From positions 1 through 64,000 of the forward strand of contig JAFRER010000011.1 of the NCBI GenBank assembly GCA_017434755.1: DNA of 64,000 nucleotides, written 5' to 3'. The notes beneath the pieces were generated by a model. It was not told the DNA's origin and made no database searches. It saw only the letters and a list, made by a program, of their open reading frames with translations. Position numbers and translations under genes: made by a program. Source of the stretch: Oscillospiraceae bacterium. GTDB lineage: Bacteria; Bacillota; Clostridia; Oscillospirales; Oscillospiraceae. Below, one piece after another: positions 8,416 through 16,319 of the stretch (within the stretch, counting starts at the first letter, position 1; each line of letters starts with the position of its first letter).

Positions 8416-8645
8416 CATTTGTTTGGACTTGGGCCCGGGCGCGTTATGCTCGGGCGCGTAAATTTCACGCCGCAATTGTTGCAGACGTAGCCCGGAACAA
8501 GATTTTCCGGCGTAACAGGCTCCAGGCTCACGTCGGAGCTGAGGCAGTACGGGCATTTCACCGTGTAGGGCTTATACTCCCCGGAGATCCCGTCGGCGCC
8601 GGTGACTTTTTCCAGCTTTTCCTCGTCCAGTTTGTTCTCAGCCAT
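8415..8645 (-). CDS. Zinc-ribbon microprotein with leader-like N terminus
   Basis: This 76-residue protein has two parts. Residues 1-22 (LDEEKLEKVTGADG is the core) resemble the double-glycine type leader of bacteriocin-like peptides, although the second Gly of GG is replaced by Ala. Residues about 30-62 hold CPYC and CNNC, a four-Cys zinc ribbon. A Pro-rich tail follows. The start was chosen because AAAGGAG sits just before the ATG; the frame continues upstream without a ribosome site. A relative of similar layout lies at 33315-33536. No peptide transporter or maturation enzyme is near, so secretion is only a possibility. The alternative is a small metal-binding adaptor protein. Confidence 0.65.
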   Translation of the reverse strand: MAENKLDEEKLEKVTGADGISGEYKPYTVKCPYCLSSDVSLEPVTPENLVPGYVCNNCGVKFTRPSITRPGPSPNK

Positions 8646-8726
8646 GGTGTTTCTCCTTTTGATCGTTTCCTCTGTATCTGTTATTACGAAGCATAGCACA
8701 GGAGGGACAGCCCGGCAAACGGGGAT

Positions 8727-9188
8727 TCAGCGGTCCAGCCATTCCTTCAGGCGGCGGAACACTTCCTCCTTATCTTCCGCAGGGATCGCCCCGCTCCTGT
8801 TCAGCGCATAATGATGCCCGAACTCGCTGTCCGTATACGTGTTCCCGTTGAGCACGACGGGCTTGTCATACCGCGGCCTCACGTGTATATGCAGATGCGG
8901 GTCCGGCGCAGGGTCCTTATAGAAGCTGTTCATCAGACAGCTCCAGTTGCACAGAGCCGCCCCTAAAACAGCCTTCAGGCAGGCCTCCGTTTTCCGGATC
9001 AGCTCGCGCAGCTCGTCCCATTCCTCCTCCGTCAGCTCCGACAGGGAAGGGCAATGACGCTTCAGGACCACGATGCAGCGGCCGGGAAGATCCTGTTCAT
9101 CCGCCAGGAAAACCGACCAGGATCTGCTTTCGTACAGCTGAAACCGCCTGCCTTCTTCCGAAAGATCGCACCAATCACAATGTTCCAT
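8727..9188 (-). CDS. HIT family protein
   Basis: This 153-residue protein contains the histidine triad HLHIHVRP (H-x-H-x-H) near its C-terminal third, the active site of HIT nucleotide hydrolases and transferases. An N-terminal CDWC pair may bind zinc. HIT proteins act on nucleoside phosphoramidates, dinucleoside polyphosphates or similar; the substrate here cannot be named. The start at 9188 has AGGAG 6 nt upstream; a further upstream start lacks one. It is probably cotranscribed with the methyltransferase gene upstream (27 bp gap). Confidence 0.85.
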   Translation of the reverse strand: MEHCDWCDLSEEGRRFQLYESRSWSVFLADEQDLPGRCIVVLKRHCPSLSELTEEEWDELRELIRKTEACLKAVLGAALCNWSCLMNSFYKDPAPDPHLHIHVRPRYDKPVVLNGNTYTDSEFGHHYALNRSGAIPAEDKEEVFRRLKEWLDR

Positions 9189-9214
9189 CTTCTTCTCCTG
9201 AAAACCGCTCTGTG

Positions 9215-10000
9215 TCATCCGTTTTTCCGGAGGATATCCAGCGTGTGGTGGGAGGCCCCGATCAGGTCCTGCCGCTCACAGACGGCAAAATGATACTCCA
9301 GCCATTTTTCGAAGGTCTCGTCGTCCATCTCGTCGATGAATTCCCGTTTGTAATTGGTCGCGCCGTCGGTGGCGACGAGCTTGAGCCGCTCCAGCGGGAA
9401 TTGGGCGTCCAGCGCGGCGATATCCTCCGTGCGCACCAGTTCGAAGATCTCCTTCGGATCGCTGACGCAATGCCAGTCCGGTGTGAGCATGCAGCCTTCC
9501 AGGACCTCGTGCAGATGGTTCATCCCGAAGACGTACTGGATGACCGTCGGCTCGTTCATGCAGTAGGCGACCAGGATGATCCCGCCGGGTCTCGTCACGC
9601 GGACGGCCTCGGAAAGCGCCTTCAGCTTATCCTCTTCCGTGTAAAGGTGATACATCGGGCCGAGCAGCATCGTCAGGGAAAAGGCTGCGTCCGGCAGGAA
9701 GGACAGATCCAGGGCGTTGCCCTGCAGCGCCGTGATCGGCTCCGAGCCGTCCAGCTTGGCTTTCAGCAGCTCCAGATTGCGGGGGACCAGCTCCACGGCC
9801 GTGACCCGGAAGCCCTCCTTCGCCAGGGCGACGCTGTAGCGCCCGGTCCCGGCTCCGATCTCCAGAACGGCCGGGTCCTCCATCCCGGAAAGATACGCAT
9901 GGATATACTTCATGGTCGTGAGGTATTCCACCTGCCCGTGACGGGAGAGAAGGCGGCCCTCCTCGTTGTAGCTGTTATAGTAATCCTCCAGATAGCTCAT
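9215..10000 (-). CDS. Class I SAM-dependent methyltransferase
   Basis: This 261-residue protein has a Rossmann-type AdoMet fold. Motif I is VLEIGAGTGRYSVAL (near residue 45), followed by an acidic end of strand 2 (VTAVELVP). NALDLSF is motif II-like, and MLLGPMYHLY with the RPGGIILVAY block is typical of small-molecule methyltransferases. The substrate is unknown. The start gives homology from the first residue; longer frame upstream is not supported. It is followed by the HIT gene. The divergent DUF6442/HTH pair lies upstream. Confidence 0.85.
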   Translation of the reverse strand: MSYLEDYYNSYNEEGRLLSRHGQVEYLTTMKYIHAYLSGMEDPAVLEIGAGTGRYSVALAKEGFRVTAVELVPRNLELLKAKLDGSEPITALQGNALDLSFLPDAAFSLTMLLGPMYHLYTEEDKLKALSEAVRVTRPGGIILVAYCMNEPTVIQYVFGMNHLHEVLEGCMLTPDWHCVSDPKEIFELVRTEDIAALDAQFPLERLKLVATDGATNYKREFIDEMDDETFEKWLEYHFAVCERQDLIGASHHTLDILRKNG

Positions 10001-10129
10001 CGGTTTTCTCCTGTGACCAAGTATAGGGAAATGATACCACACAAGGCTCGGCCGAACAAGAAGAAAGCAGGCGCGGCGCAGCCCGGTCTGCCCTGCCGAA
10101 ATTTTGCAAAGAAAACTTGGAAAAACCGG

Positions 10130-10158
10130 TTGACAAGTAAACTTGGCAGTGCTATAGT
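10130..10158 (+). promoter_or_regulatory. Sigma-A promoter for the DUF6442/HTH pair
   Basis: TTGACA (10130-10135), a 17-bp spacer and TATAGT (10153-10158) form a near-consensus promoter. Confidence 0.85.
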
Positions 10159-10178
10159 GTTGACAACAAAACTTGGCA
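10130..10178 (+). promoter_or_regulatory. Two 19-bp direct repeats, likely operator
   Basis: TTGACAAGTAAACTTGGCA (10130-10148) and TTGACAACAAAACTTGGCA (10160-10178) are exactly 30 bp apart, about three helical turns. A third AAACTTGG occurs at 10113-10120. They overlap the -35 and the start region, which suits autorepression by the HTH protein encoded second in the operon. Confidence 0.65.
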
Positions 10179-10199
10179 TCAAGGAGGTTTGATGAAAAA

Positions 10200-10526
10200 A
10201 TGGATCGGGAAGAAATACTGGCAAAAGCGCAGAGCGAGGGAAAGCAGAGGGATCTGCCGGACCTTGAAGCCCAGAAAAACGGCGCCTGGACTGCGTATAT
10301 CCTCGGCGTGATACTGCTCATCCTTGTGGACACCGTGAACGGCTTTGTGCTGCACTACGTGAACCGCGGCGCGGACTTTGCGCTGTTTTCTATGGCGTTT
10401 GTGGTGTTTCTGACGAAGTATCTTCGCCTGCGGAAGAAGCATGAGCTGATCATGACGATCATCTGGGGCGTGCTGGCACTTTCCATGCTGGTCGTATGGA
10501 TCCTGCAGCTGACGGGGGTGCTTTGA
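10200..10526 (+). CDS. DUF6442 family membrane protein
   Basis: The product has 108 residues. A hydrophilic start (MDREEILAKAQSEGKQRD) is typical of DUF6442. Three hydrophobic segments follow at about residues 33-50, 58-76 and 84-104, so it is a small integral membrane protein. AAGGAGG at 10181-10187 serves the start; an ATG at 10192 is in another frame. The family commonly pairs with a small Xre-type regulator, and here the stop overlaps the start of such a gene (TGATG). The function is unknown. Confidence 0.75.
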   Translation: MDREEILAKAQSEGKQRDLPDLEAQKNGAWTAYILGVILLILVDTVNGFVLHYVNRGADFALFSMAFVVFLTKYLRLRKKHELIMTIIWGVLALSMLVVWILQLTGVL

Positions 10527-10735
10527 TGGAAGACGGACTTGTCCTGCACAACCGGCTTGCGTCTGCAAGAAAAGAGAGGGGACTGTCCCAGGCGGAGCTG
10601 GCGAAACTGGTCGGCGTTTCCCGCAACACGATCAGTTCCATCGAAACCGGGCAGTTCAACCCGACGGCCAAGCTGGCGCTGATCATCTGCATCGCGCTGG
10701 ATAAGGAGTTTGAAGAGCTGTTCTATTTCGAGTAA
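10526..10735 (+). CDS. Xre-type transcription regulator
   Basis: This 69-residue single-domain Cro/CI-type helix-turn-helix protein has the motif LSQAELAKLVGVSRNTISSI, followed by the typical ETGQFNPT and a C-terminal dimer helix. The length matches the YozG-like subfamily. The start overlaps the DUF6442 stop, so the two are one operon. It probably binds the CTTGGCA-containing repeats at 10130-10178 and represses its own operon; this is inferred. Confidence 0.9.
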   Translation: MEDGLVLHNRLASARKERGLSQAELAKLVGVSRNTISSIETGQFNPTAKLALIICIALDKEFEELFYFE

Positions 10736-10780
10736 GCCGCAGGGGAAATAAGAGCCCGGCCGCCGGCTGCGGACTGCATA

Positions 10781-10811
10781 AAAAAGGAGCACCCGGAAGG
10801 GTGCTCTTTTT
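10781..10811. terminator. Terminator, GAGCACCC family
   Basis: GAGCACCC and GGGTGCTC form the arms, flanked by A and T runs. It serves the convergent HTH and lipoprotein genes. Near-identical hairpins lie at 12301-12333 and 13911-13944. Confidence 0.8.
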
Positions 10812-10825
10812 GGGTTTCTATCTGG

Positions 10826-10839
10826 TTTACATAATATTA
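10826..10839. repeat. Single 14-bp TTTACATAATATTA unit
   Basis: One copy of the 14-bp unit seen in phase at 1801-1828, 2428-2455 and 4578-4647; here it stands alone between a terminator and the end of a lipoprotein gene. Confidence 0.4.
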
Positions 10840-10848
10840 AGGGGCAGC

Positions 10849-12216
10849 TTATTCGTACAGATAAAGCGTGCCGGAGGCGGAGACGAGCTCGATATCGCCC
10901 AGTACGACGGCGGCATAATTGGCATATCTGTTCAGGATCGACGTTCTGTTCCTTATAGTGAAATACAGCTTCGGTTCGAGATAGTAAGCTTTCAGAATAT
11001 CTTCCTTTTTAAACGAATTGTGCGAGCATTGATCGAGCGGATACAGCAGCTTATAGGAATGGTTTTCGAAATCGATGTCCATGGAATCCGAGTCCACCAG
11101 ATACTGCGTATACCGCACATCCACGGTGATATCCGAATCGTACCGGTGGTCCGGGTGCACCGTAAAGCCATCCCGGAGGTAGAAGCCGGAGCCGGCAAAC
11201 ATGGCGGCGGGCTCGCCGGAGGAATATCTCTGTACAGAGGTGTTGTTCTCCGGGATCTCCACGTACTCGAAATAATCGAGGAAGTTCTCCGCGGTGAGCT
11301 CCACTTCCAGCACCGGCGGGGCCGGCTTGAGATGCTCTATATAGGCCCGGGCCTCGCCGTACCGGCCGGATGCAAGCAGACCGATCAGCTCCTCCCAGGC
11401 GGCATATTCCGCCGGGACAGCAGGCAGCTCCGCAGGGGCTTCAGCCGCATTCTCCGGGCCGGCGGGCTCCCCGGTGCTCAGGTAGAGCGTTCCCGAGGCG
11501 GAGACGATCTCGATCTTATCCTCCGGGATAAGGGTGCTGTGCTCGCCTTTGATCCCGAGCCAGGTCTCGTCGACACCGACATAATAAAACGGCGCCGTGT
11601 TTTCCCTGTAGTTCACGTAGGATCCGCTGACCATCTTGTCGCGAAGGGATATATCCCGGTCCGCCGGCTTTCCGGTGGTCGTGTATGTGCCGTTTTCAGG
11701 ATCCGTTTCGATCTTTCTGCCGTTCTGATACCACCAGGACTCATATTTCACGCCCAGGTCCAGATGGCAGTCCCAGGCCTTCTCCGGCAGGATGGTAAAG
11801 CCTTCCTTCAGATAATAGCCTGTCCGGTAAGCGACCGTCGTGATGTTCCCGGCGGAGCCGCTCATCGTATAGAAGTTGTTTTTCGGGAGTTCCACATACT
11901 CGAAATAATCGAGGAAGTTCTCCGTGGTGATCTCCACCTCCTCGTAGGGCGGCAGCACGGGCTCGGGCTCCAGCGCATCCACACAGGCGATGGCGGCATC
12001 GTAATCCGCGGCATCCATCGCGTCCACCAGCTCCTGATACTTCCGGTATTCCTCCGGGATCGCCGGCGCTTCCTCCCCGGCGGCCGCAGGCGCCGCCGCG
12101 GGCACTTCCTCCGGCCCTCCTGAGGGCACCGTCTGCTCAACGGAGGCGATCTCTCCGCAGGCGCAGAGGGCAAGGCACAGGGACAGGATCAGCAGCAGAA
12201 TGACAGCTCTTTTCAT
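10849..12216 (-). CDS. Lipoprotein with two VSASGTLY domains
   Basis: This 455-residue lipoprotein has a signal peptide with lipobox LCAC (Cys20), so it would be anchored on the outer face of the membrane. After a Pro/Ala/Glu-rich linker come two copies of a domain of about 150-170 residues. Each opens with ENFLDYFEYVE(L/I)P and ends with IE(I/L)VSASGTLYL. The copies are separated by a helical linker. A single-domain paralogue is encoded at 13960-14604. No enzymatic motif is seen; a binding or sensing role at the surface is possible. The start is the MKRAVILL signal peptide. It is followed by a hairpin of the GAGCACCC family. Confidence 0.75.
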   Translation of the reverse strand: MKRAVILLLILSLCLALCACGEIASVEQTVPSGGPEEVPAAAPAAAGEEAPAIPEEYRKYQELVDAMDAADYDAAIACVDALEPEPVLPPYEEVEITTENFLDYFEYVELPKNNFYTMSGSAGNITTVAYRTGYYLKEGFTILPEKAWDCHLDLGVKYESWWYQNGRKIETDPENGTYTTTGKPADRDISLRDKMVSGSYVNYRENTAPFYYVGVDETWLGIKGEHSTLIPEDKIEIVSASGTLYLSTGEPAGPENAAEAPAELPAVPAEYAAWEELIGLLASGRYGEARAYIEHLKPAPPVLEVELTAENFLDYFEYVEIPENNTSVQRYSSGEPAAMFAGSGFYLRDGFTVHPDHRYDSDITVDVRYTQYLVDSDSMDIDFENHSYKLLYPLDQCSHNSFKKEDILKAYYLEPKLYFTIRNRTSILNRYANYAAVVLGDIELVSASGTLYLYE

Positions 12217-12300
12217 ATGGGTCTCCCTTTTCAAATATGGTTTCCATGGTTCTTTATACGGAGTATAGCACAGAAAGAACGGCAATAACAACAGCAGAGT

Positions 12301-12333
12301 AAAAGAAAGAACACCCGGAAGGGTGCTCTTTCT
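12301..12333. terminator. Terminator, GAGCACCC family
   Basis: A hairpin around CACCCGGAAGGGTG with A- and T-rich flanks. It lies after the AbiEii gene on the minus strand and is nearly identical to those at 10781 and 13911. Confidence 0.7.
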
Positions 12334-12361
12334 GTCTTCAAAACTCAACATGAAACGATTT

Positions 12362-13228
12362 CTATCGCGCGGTCAGTTTTTCCGTGATGGACAGGAAGAA
12401 CTCTCTGCTCCACAGATCCAGCGACGCCGGATCGCGGATGAAAGGAAGCACGTCCCTTTTTGCCTGCGCATAGTCTATGCTCTCGAAGCGCCGGTATAGG
12501 ATCTCCTTGATCTCGTCCAGGGTCATGTCTTCCCTTGCCTGCTCAAAGCCCGAATCCACCAGTCTTGCGTTCAGGTGCCTCAGATCCACCGGCGTACCGC
12601 CGGAAAGATAAAACACGTAATCATAAAGATCTCTGCCTTTGACCCTGTTTTTCCAGGCGCGGCAGATGACAGCATGGAGCTTTCCGGCAAACAGGGAAGG
12701 CATATCATACAGATTGATCTCATACGGGATCGGAAGCAGTCTGAACTGACGCTCAAAGCCCGCATAAGGCGGCGGTGTCGTATCGACTTCGAACTTGACC
12801 TTGATCAGCTCAGAGCCGACGACCGAGGCGGCCAGTTCCTCATCCGCATAGCACAGCAGGATATGTTCCCGAGTATTGCCTTTCAGAAAGGCGGACAGGA
12901 CATCGGAATCCTTTCCTTTTGCTTTCGCTTCTGCCCTGAAGCGGAATCCGTATGCGCCGAGTTCCTTTTCCAGCGCAGGCAGGAAAGGATCCAGACGGAA
13001 ATCCGGATCGGGAGCCATCAGTGAAAAGTCCAGATCCTCCGAGAAGCGGTCGAGCCCGTGGAAAATGCGCAGGGCTGTCCCTCCGTAGAAAGCTGCCGTC
13101 TGAAAGAATCCGGCACGGGACAGACCGCACAGGATGATCTCCTGCACAACTTCCTTGATGCTGTTTTTCTTGTCGCCCAGGGTCTCGGACCTGTGCCGGG
13201 CAAGCATCTGCTCAATGATGTTATTCAT
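12362..13228 (-). CDS. abiEii: AbiEii-type nucleotidyltransferase toxin
   Basis: This 288-residue protein belongs to the AbiEii/AbiGii toxin family, a type IV toxin with a DNA polymerase beta-like nucleotidyltransferase fold. The visible motifs are YGGTALR followed by RFSEDLDFS (the GG...DxD core) and the distal KLHAVICRAWKNRVKGRDLYDY region. Family members transfer nucleotides to tRNA or similar targets and arrest growth, which can abort phage infection. It overlaps the antitoxin gene by 8 bp and lies downstream of it, the standard order. It appears complete and intact. Confidence 0.9.
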   Translation of the reverse strand: MNNIIEQMLARHRSETLGDKKNSIKEVVQEIILCGLSRAGFFQTAAFYGGTALRIFHGLDRFSEDLDFSLMAPDPDFRLDPFLPALEKELGAYGFRFRAEAKAKGKDSDVLSAFLKGNTREHILLCYADEELAASVVGSELIKVKFEVDTTPPPYAGFERQFRLLPIPYEINLYDMPSLFAGKLHAVICRAWKNRVKGRDLYDYVFYLSGGTPVDLRHLNARLVDSGFEQAREDMTLDEIKEILYRRFESIDYAQAKRDVLPFIRDPASLDLWSREFFLSITEKLTAR

Positions 13229-13814
13229 GCCGTTTCATCTCCTTCAGCATGGCGATCAGCAGGCGGTGGTTCTTCGTCTTATACAGGCCGGCAAGCTCTG
13301 CCATTTCGTTAAGATCCGCGCTGCGGAAGGCCGCCTCATCGATGCGCAGATCGTCGAACAGAAGCTGCCGGAGCTCCGTTCTGTTCGAGCAGGGCGAGCA
13401 GGTATACAGCCGGTCGCAGACAGCCTTCTCCGCCGATGCGATCATATAACCGTATCCGTTCTCCACACGAAGCTCGGTCCCGTAGGGGAAAGCGGCAGCA
13501 GGAACATCCCGGAAGGTGAAGACGCCGTAGGGCGTCTGATACTGCTTCTTTTTCTTTTTGCCGCAGGTCGCGCATGTAAAGGCATATACGGCCTCGGGGA
13601 TCAGACCGTGCCATGCCAGCGCATATTCAAAAGACAGATAGGACGGACCGTAGATGATCCCGGCCAGACAGTATCCCGGAACGCTGCGGTCTGTTTCGTA
13701 GAGGCCCCTGATGACCGGTATCAGTTCTCCGTCCCGGACCATCCTGCCGATCTTCGCGGCCGGATTCACATAGGAGCTGTTCTGTTGGAGCAGCATTGCT
13801 GTTGTCTTTATCAT
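13221..13814 (-). CDS. abiEi: AbiEi-type antitoxin
   Basis: This 197-residue protein has an N-terminal winged-helix region (about residues 1-45, with NPAAKIGRMVRDGELIPV then GLYE) and a C-terminal domain that includes a CATCGKKKKK segment. The layout fits AbiEi-like antitoxins, which repress their own operon and neutralise AbiEii without stable binding. The start was chosen by homology and because a promoter (TTGATT, 17 bp, TATTAT) lies just upstream, flanked by an inverted repeat. A longer upstream frame is not supported. Confidence 0.85.
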   Translation of the reverse strand: MIKTTAMLLQQNSSYVNPAAKIGRMVRDGELIPVIRGLYETDRSVPGYCLAGIIYGPSYLSFEYALAWHGLIPEAVYAFTCATCGKKKKKQYQTPYGVFTFRDVPAAAFPYGTELRVENGYGYMIASAEKAVCDRLYTCSPCSNRTELRQLLFDDLRIDEAAFRSADLNEMAELAGLYKTKNHRLLIAMLKEMKRHE

Positions 13815-13862
13815 ATTTTCACCACCAACTGCAATAATACTGCATTTGCCGGTGAAAATCAA
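13815..13862 (-). promoter_or_regulatory. AbiE promoter with flanking inverted repeat
   Basis: On the minus strand, TTGATT (13857-13862) and TATTAT (13834-13839) are 17 bp apart. ATTTTCACC (13815-13823) and GGTGAAAAT (13851-13859) are perfect inverted repeats that bracket the -10 and end next to the start codon. AbiEi proteins are known to autorepress through inverted repeats, which fits this layout. Confidence 0.7.
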
Positions 13863-13910
13863 GCGTTTTTCAGGAAAAAGACAGGGACGGTCCTCTGCCT
13901 TGTCATAAGA

Positions 13911-13944
13911 GAAAAAGAAAGAGCACCCGGACGGGTGCTCTTTT
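13911..13944. terminator. Terminator, GAGCACCC family
   Basis: AAAGAGCACCC pairs with GGGTGCTCTTT. It lies at the 3' end of the single-domain lipoprotein gene. Confidence 0.8.
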
Positions 13945-13959
13945 GATATATGTCTTCGC

Positions 13960-14604
13960 TTATTCGTAGAAGTACAGCGTGCCGGAGGCGGAGACAAGCT
14001 CGATGTCGGTGAGGATGCGGCTGCCGATCTCTTCGCCGTTGCTCAGATAGGGATTAGCGAAACAGATCACGTAGGACCACGGATCGTCCGATGTGAGCCG
14101 GTAGGGAGCTCCCTTTTCAGACTCATCGTATGATGCAGTCCAGGACGGCGCTCCGGTCACTGTATAGGAACAGTTCTCCAGATCCACCGTGATGCCCTGA
14201 TTATCGCCGAAGGACAGGGCATTGCACCGGATTCCGGCCTCCACCTTGCAGTCCTGCGTGTTCTCCTCCGCCAGAGCGTATCCGTCCTTCAGGTAAAAGC
14301 CGGTCCAGAAGACGATCTCCGTCACGTTGCCGGCGGAATCCTTTTCGATTTTTCTGTTGTATTCCGGGAACTCCACATACTCGAAGTAATCGAAGAAGTT
14401 CTCGGTGGTGATGGTAAGCTCAACGACAGAGGGAGCCGCCGGTTCGGGTTCCGGCTCGGGTGCCGGTTCCGGCGCTGCCTCCATCATCGGGGCGGGAGCC
14501 GGATCAGCTGCCTGCACCGGTGCGGGCAGCGGGGCAGGGGAACCGCAGGCGCAGAGGCCGAGGCACAGGGACAGGATCAGAATTACAAGTACGGCTCTTT
14601 TCAT
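13960..14604 (-). CDS. Lipoprotein with one VSASGTLY domain
   Basis: This 214-residue lipoprotein has a signal peptide nearly identical to that of the protein at 10849-12216 and the lipobox LCAC (Cys20). A Pro/Ala/Glu-rich spacer (about residues 22-60) is followed by one domain that opens with ENFFDYFEYVEFP and ends with IELVSASGTLYFYE. It is therefore a paralogue of the two-domain lipoprotein; the AbiE pair lies between them. The function is unknown. It is close to the HEAT-like gene upstream (25 bp gap), so they may be cotranscribed. Confidence 0.75.
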   Translation of the reverse strand: MKRAVLVILILSLCLGLCACGSPAPLPAPVQAADPAPAPMMEAAPEPAPEPEPEPAAPSVVELTITTENFFDYFEYVEFPEYNRKIEKDSAGNVTEIVFWTGFYLKDGYALAEENTQDCKVEAGIRCNALSFGDNQGITVDLENCSYTVTGAPSWTASYDESEKGAPYRLTSDDPWSYVICFANPYLSNGEEIGSRILTDIELVSASGTLYFYE

Positions 14605-14629
14605 GGTGTTCCTCCTGCTTTTCCGCTGC

Positions 14630-16282
14630 TCACGGATTGTAGGTGTAATAGTCGCCGTAAATCGATTTGCTGGTGTCGTTCAGGATGGTCTCGTGGGTGC
14701 TTTTTCCGCAGCTTTTGCACTCATAGTAGCGGTGCTGCTCGATGGTGCCCTCGCAGACGACGCTCGCCCGGATCTCCCCGCCGCAGTCGGCGCACACGTT
14801 ATGCTCGACGGTGACATGCCCTTTGTCAAGGCCCAGATCCATCATGCGCTTCGCCGCCAGGCTGCGGGTGCGGGAGCGCTTGGCCTTCAGGGCCGTTGTC
14901 TTGAGAGAGACGAAGTCGCTGAGCTGTTCCACGGCGTGCTCGCTGCCGAGATCATAAAGCTGAAAGATCTCAACGATACGCGGCGCGTTCGTGGCGACCG
15001 CGAGATAGCGCTCGCACAGCTCCCTCCTGTACGGATAGTCCGGGTACTGCAGGATGGCCTCATACAGGGCGTCCTCATCCTGCAGGACGTAAGGATGGAA
15101 CCGCACGCCTTTCCCAATGCTGTCTTTCAGCAGCATGAACAGATACGGCTGTCCGCCCTCCGTCTCCGCCAGCTTTTCCAGGATATCCCTGTACAGGAGT
15201 TTTTCGCTGCCGACGGACGAGGCGACCTCATAAAGCGCCGCGGGATCGCGGATCCGCCCGAGGACGGTTTTCCGGTCGATATGTCCGTTGTTCCGCAGCA
15301 GATCGATGAGGTAAGTTTCGTTTTGGATATATTTTGAAGCGTATTCCGCCGTGAAGACGGATCCGTTATCCTCCTTCGCCAGCTGATAGAGCAGATCCTC
15401 ATCCAGCCTGCGGACAGCGGAGTTCAGCAGGTCCTTCTTTTCCTGCTCGATCCTCTTTACCTTATTCACAAACTTGGAGGCATAGTACACCGGCGAATAA
15501 TTATAGCTGACATATTTGACCTTCGCCGTATGGGCGAAGCGGTAAAGGGCGGCGTTCGAGGTGACCGTGTCCAGCAGCTGCTGCGTGGCGGCGATCAGCT
15601 CCTTGTCGTCTCCCTTATCGACCTCTTTGAGGACGGTGTCGACGATCCGCTCGTCGATCGCTTCGGTGTTTTCATCGATGCGGCTGCGGAAAAAGGCCGC
15701 CCGCCTGTAATTATGAGTGTCAATACAGTTAAGAAGCATGCGCTTGAGCCTTTTCCGCCAGTTGGGAGCCAGCTCCTTCAGCCGTGCGAGGGCAGCGTCG
15801 GCGACCGGCTCTGCGGCGCCCCGGACGACCTGCTCGAGGCAGTCGACATCCTGCAGGCGTTCCACGGCATAAAGAGCGGGATCCCTGTCTGCATAGGCCG
15901 TCACATAAACCAGTTCATTCGGATCCGTCAGCGCCGAGAGGATCTCCCGCTGCGTATCGGGCTGCGCGTGCCGCAGAGCGGACATGAGCGTATCCCAATC
16001 CCGTATGGGATTTGCGGCGCAGGCTTTCAGCAGCTCCGCATTGTCCGGGGCGAGCTCGATCAGCCTTCGGAGCGCGGTCTGGATCGTTATAGCGGAGACC
16101 GCCGCCAGTGACACGGCGGCGTTGTCCGTGAGCGCCAGGGCGAACAGTTTATCATTGTCCTTGATCTTTGCGACTGCGCTTACATCTCCGGGGATCCGTA
16201 TCCGGCCGCTCCGGACTTTCTCCAGCGTCTTTTTCGCTTCCTCCTTGGTCGAGTAGGAAGGCGCGTGATTGAACAGACCCAT
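14630..16282 (-). CDS. HEAT-like repeat protein with C-terminal zinc ribbon
   Basis: This 550-residue soluble protein consists of alpha-helical repeats of about 25-35 residues (for example IKDNDKLFALALTDNAAV and LTDPNELVYVTAYADRD), resembling HEAT or Armadillo solenoids. The C-terminal 70 residues carry CADC and CKSC, a zinc ribbon. It starts with MGLF, as does the next gene upstream (16320-17792), and the two are paralogues. Such solenoids usually act as protein-binding scaffolds; no partner is evident. There is no signal peptide. Confidence 0.7.
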   Translation of the reverse strand: MGLFNHAPSYSTKEEAKKTLEKVRSGRIRIPGDVSAVAKIKDNDKLFALALTDNAAVSLAAVSAITIQTALRRLIELAPDNAELLKACAANPIRDWDTLMSALRHAQPDTQREILSALTDPNELVYVTAYADRDPALYAVERLQDVDCLEQVVRGAAEPVADAALARLKELAPNWRKRLKRMLLNCIDTHNYRRAAFFRSRIDENTEAIDERIVDTVLKEVDKGDDKELIAATQQLLDTVTSNAALYRFAHTAKVKYVSYNYSPVYYASKFVNKVKRIEQEKKDLLNSAVRRLDEDLLYQLAKEDNGSVFTAEYASKYIQNETYLIDLLRNNGHIDRKTVLGRIRDPAALYEVASSVGSEKLLYRDILEKLAETEGGQPYLFMLLKDSIGKGVRFHPYVLQDEDALYEAILQYPDYPYRRELCERYLAVATNAPRIVEIFQLYDLGSEHAVEQLSDFVSLKTTALKAKRSRTRSLAAKRMMDLGLDKGHVTVEHNVCADCGGEIRASVVCEGTIEQHRYYECKSCGKSTHETILNDTSKSIYGDYYTYNP

Positions 16283-16319
16283 CCTGTGTTCTCCTTCTTA
16301 TCTGTCTGAGGGCGCGGGA

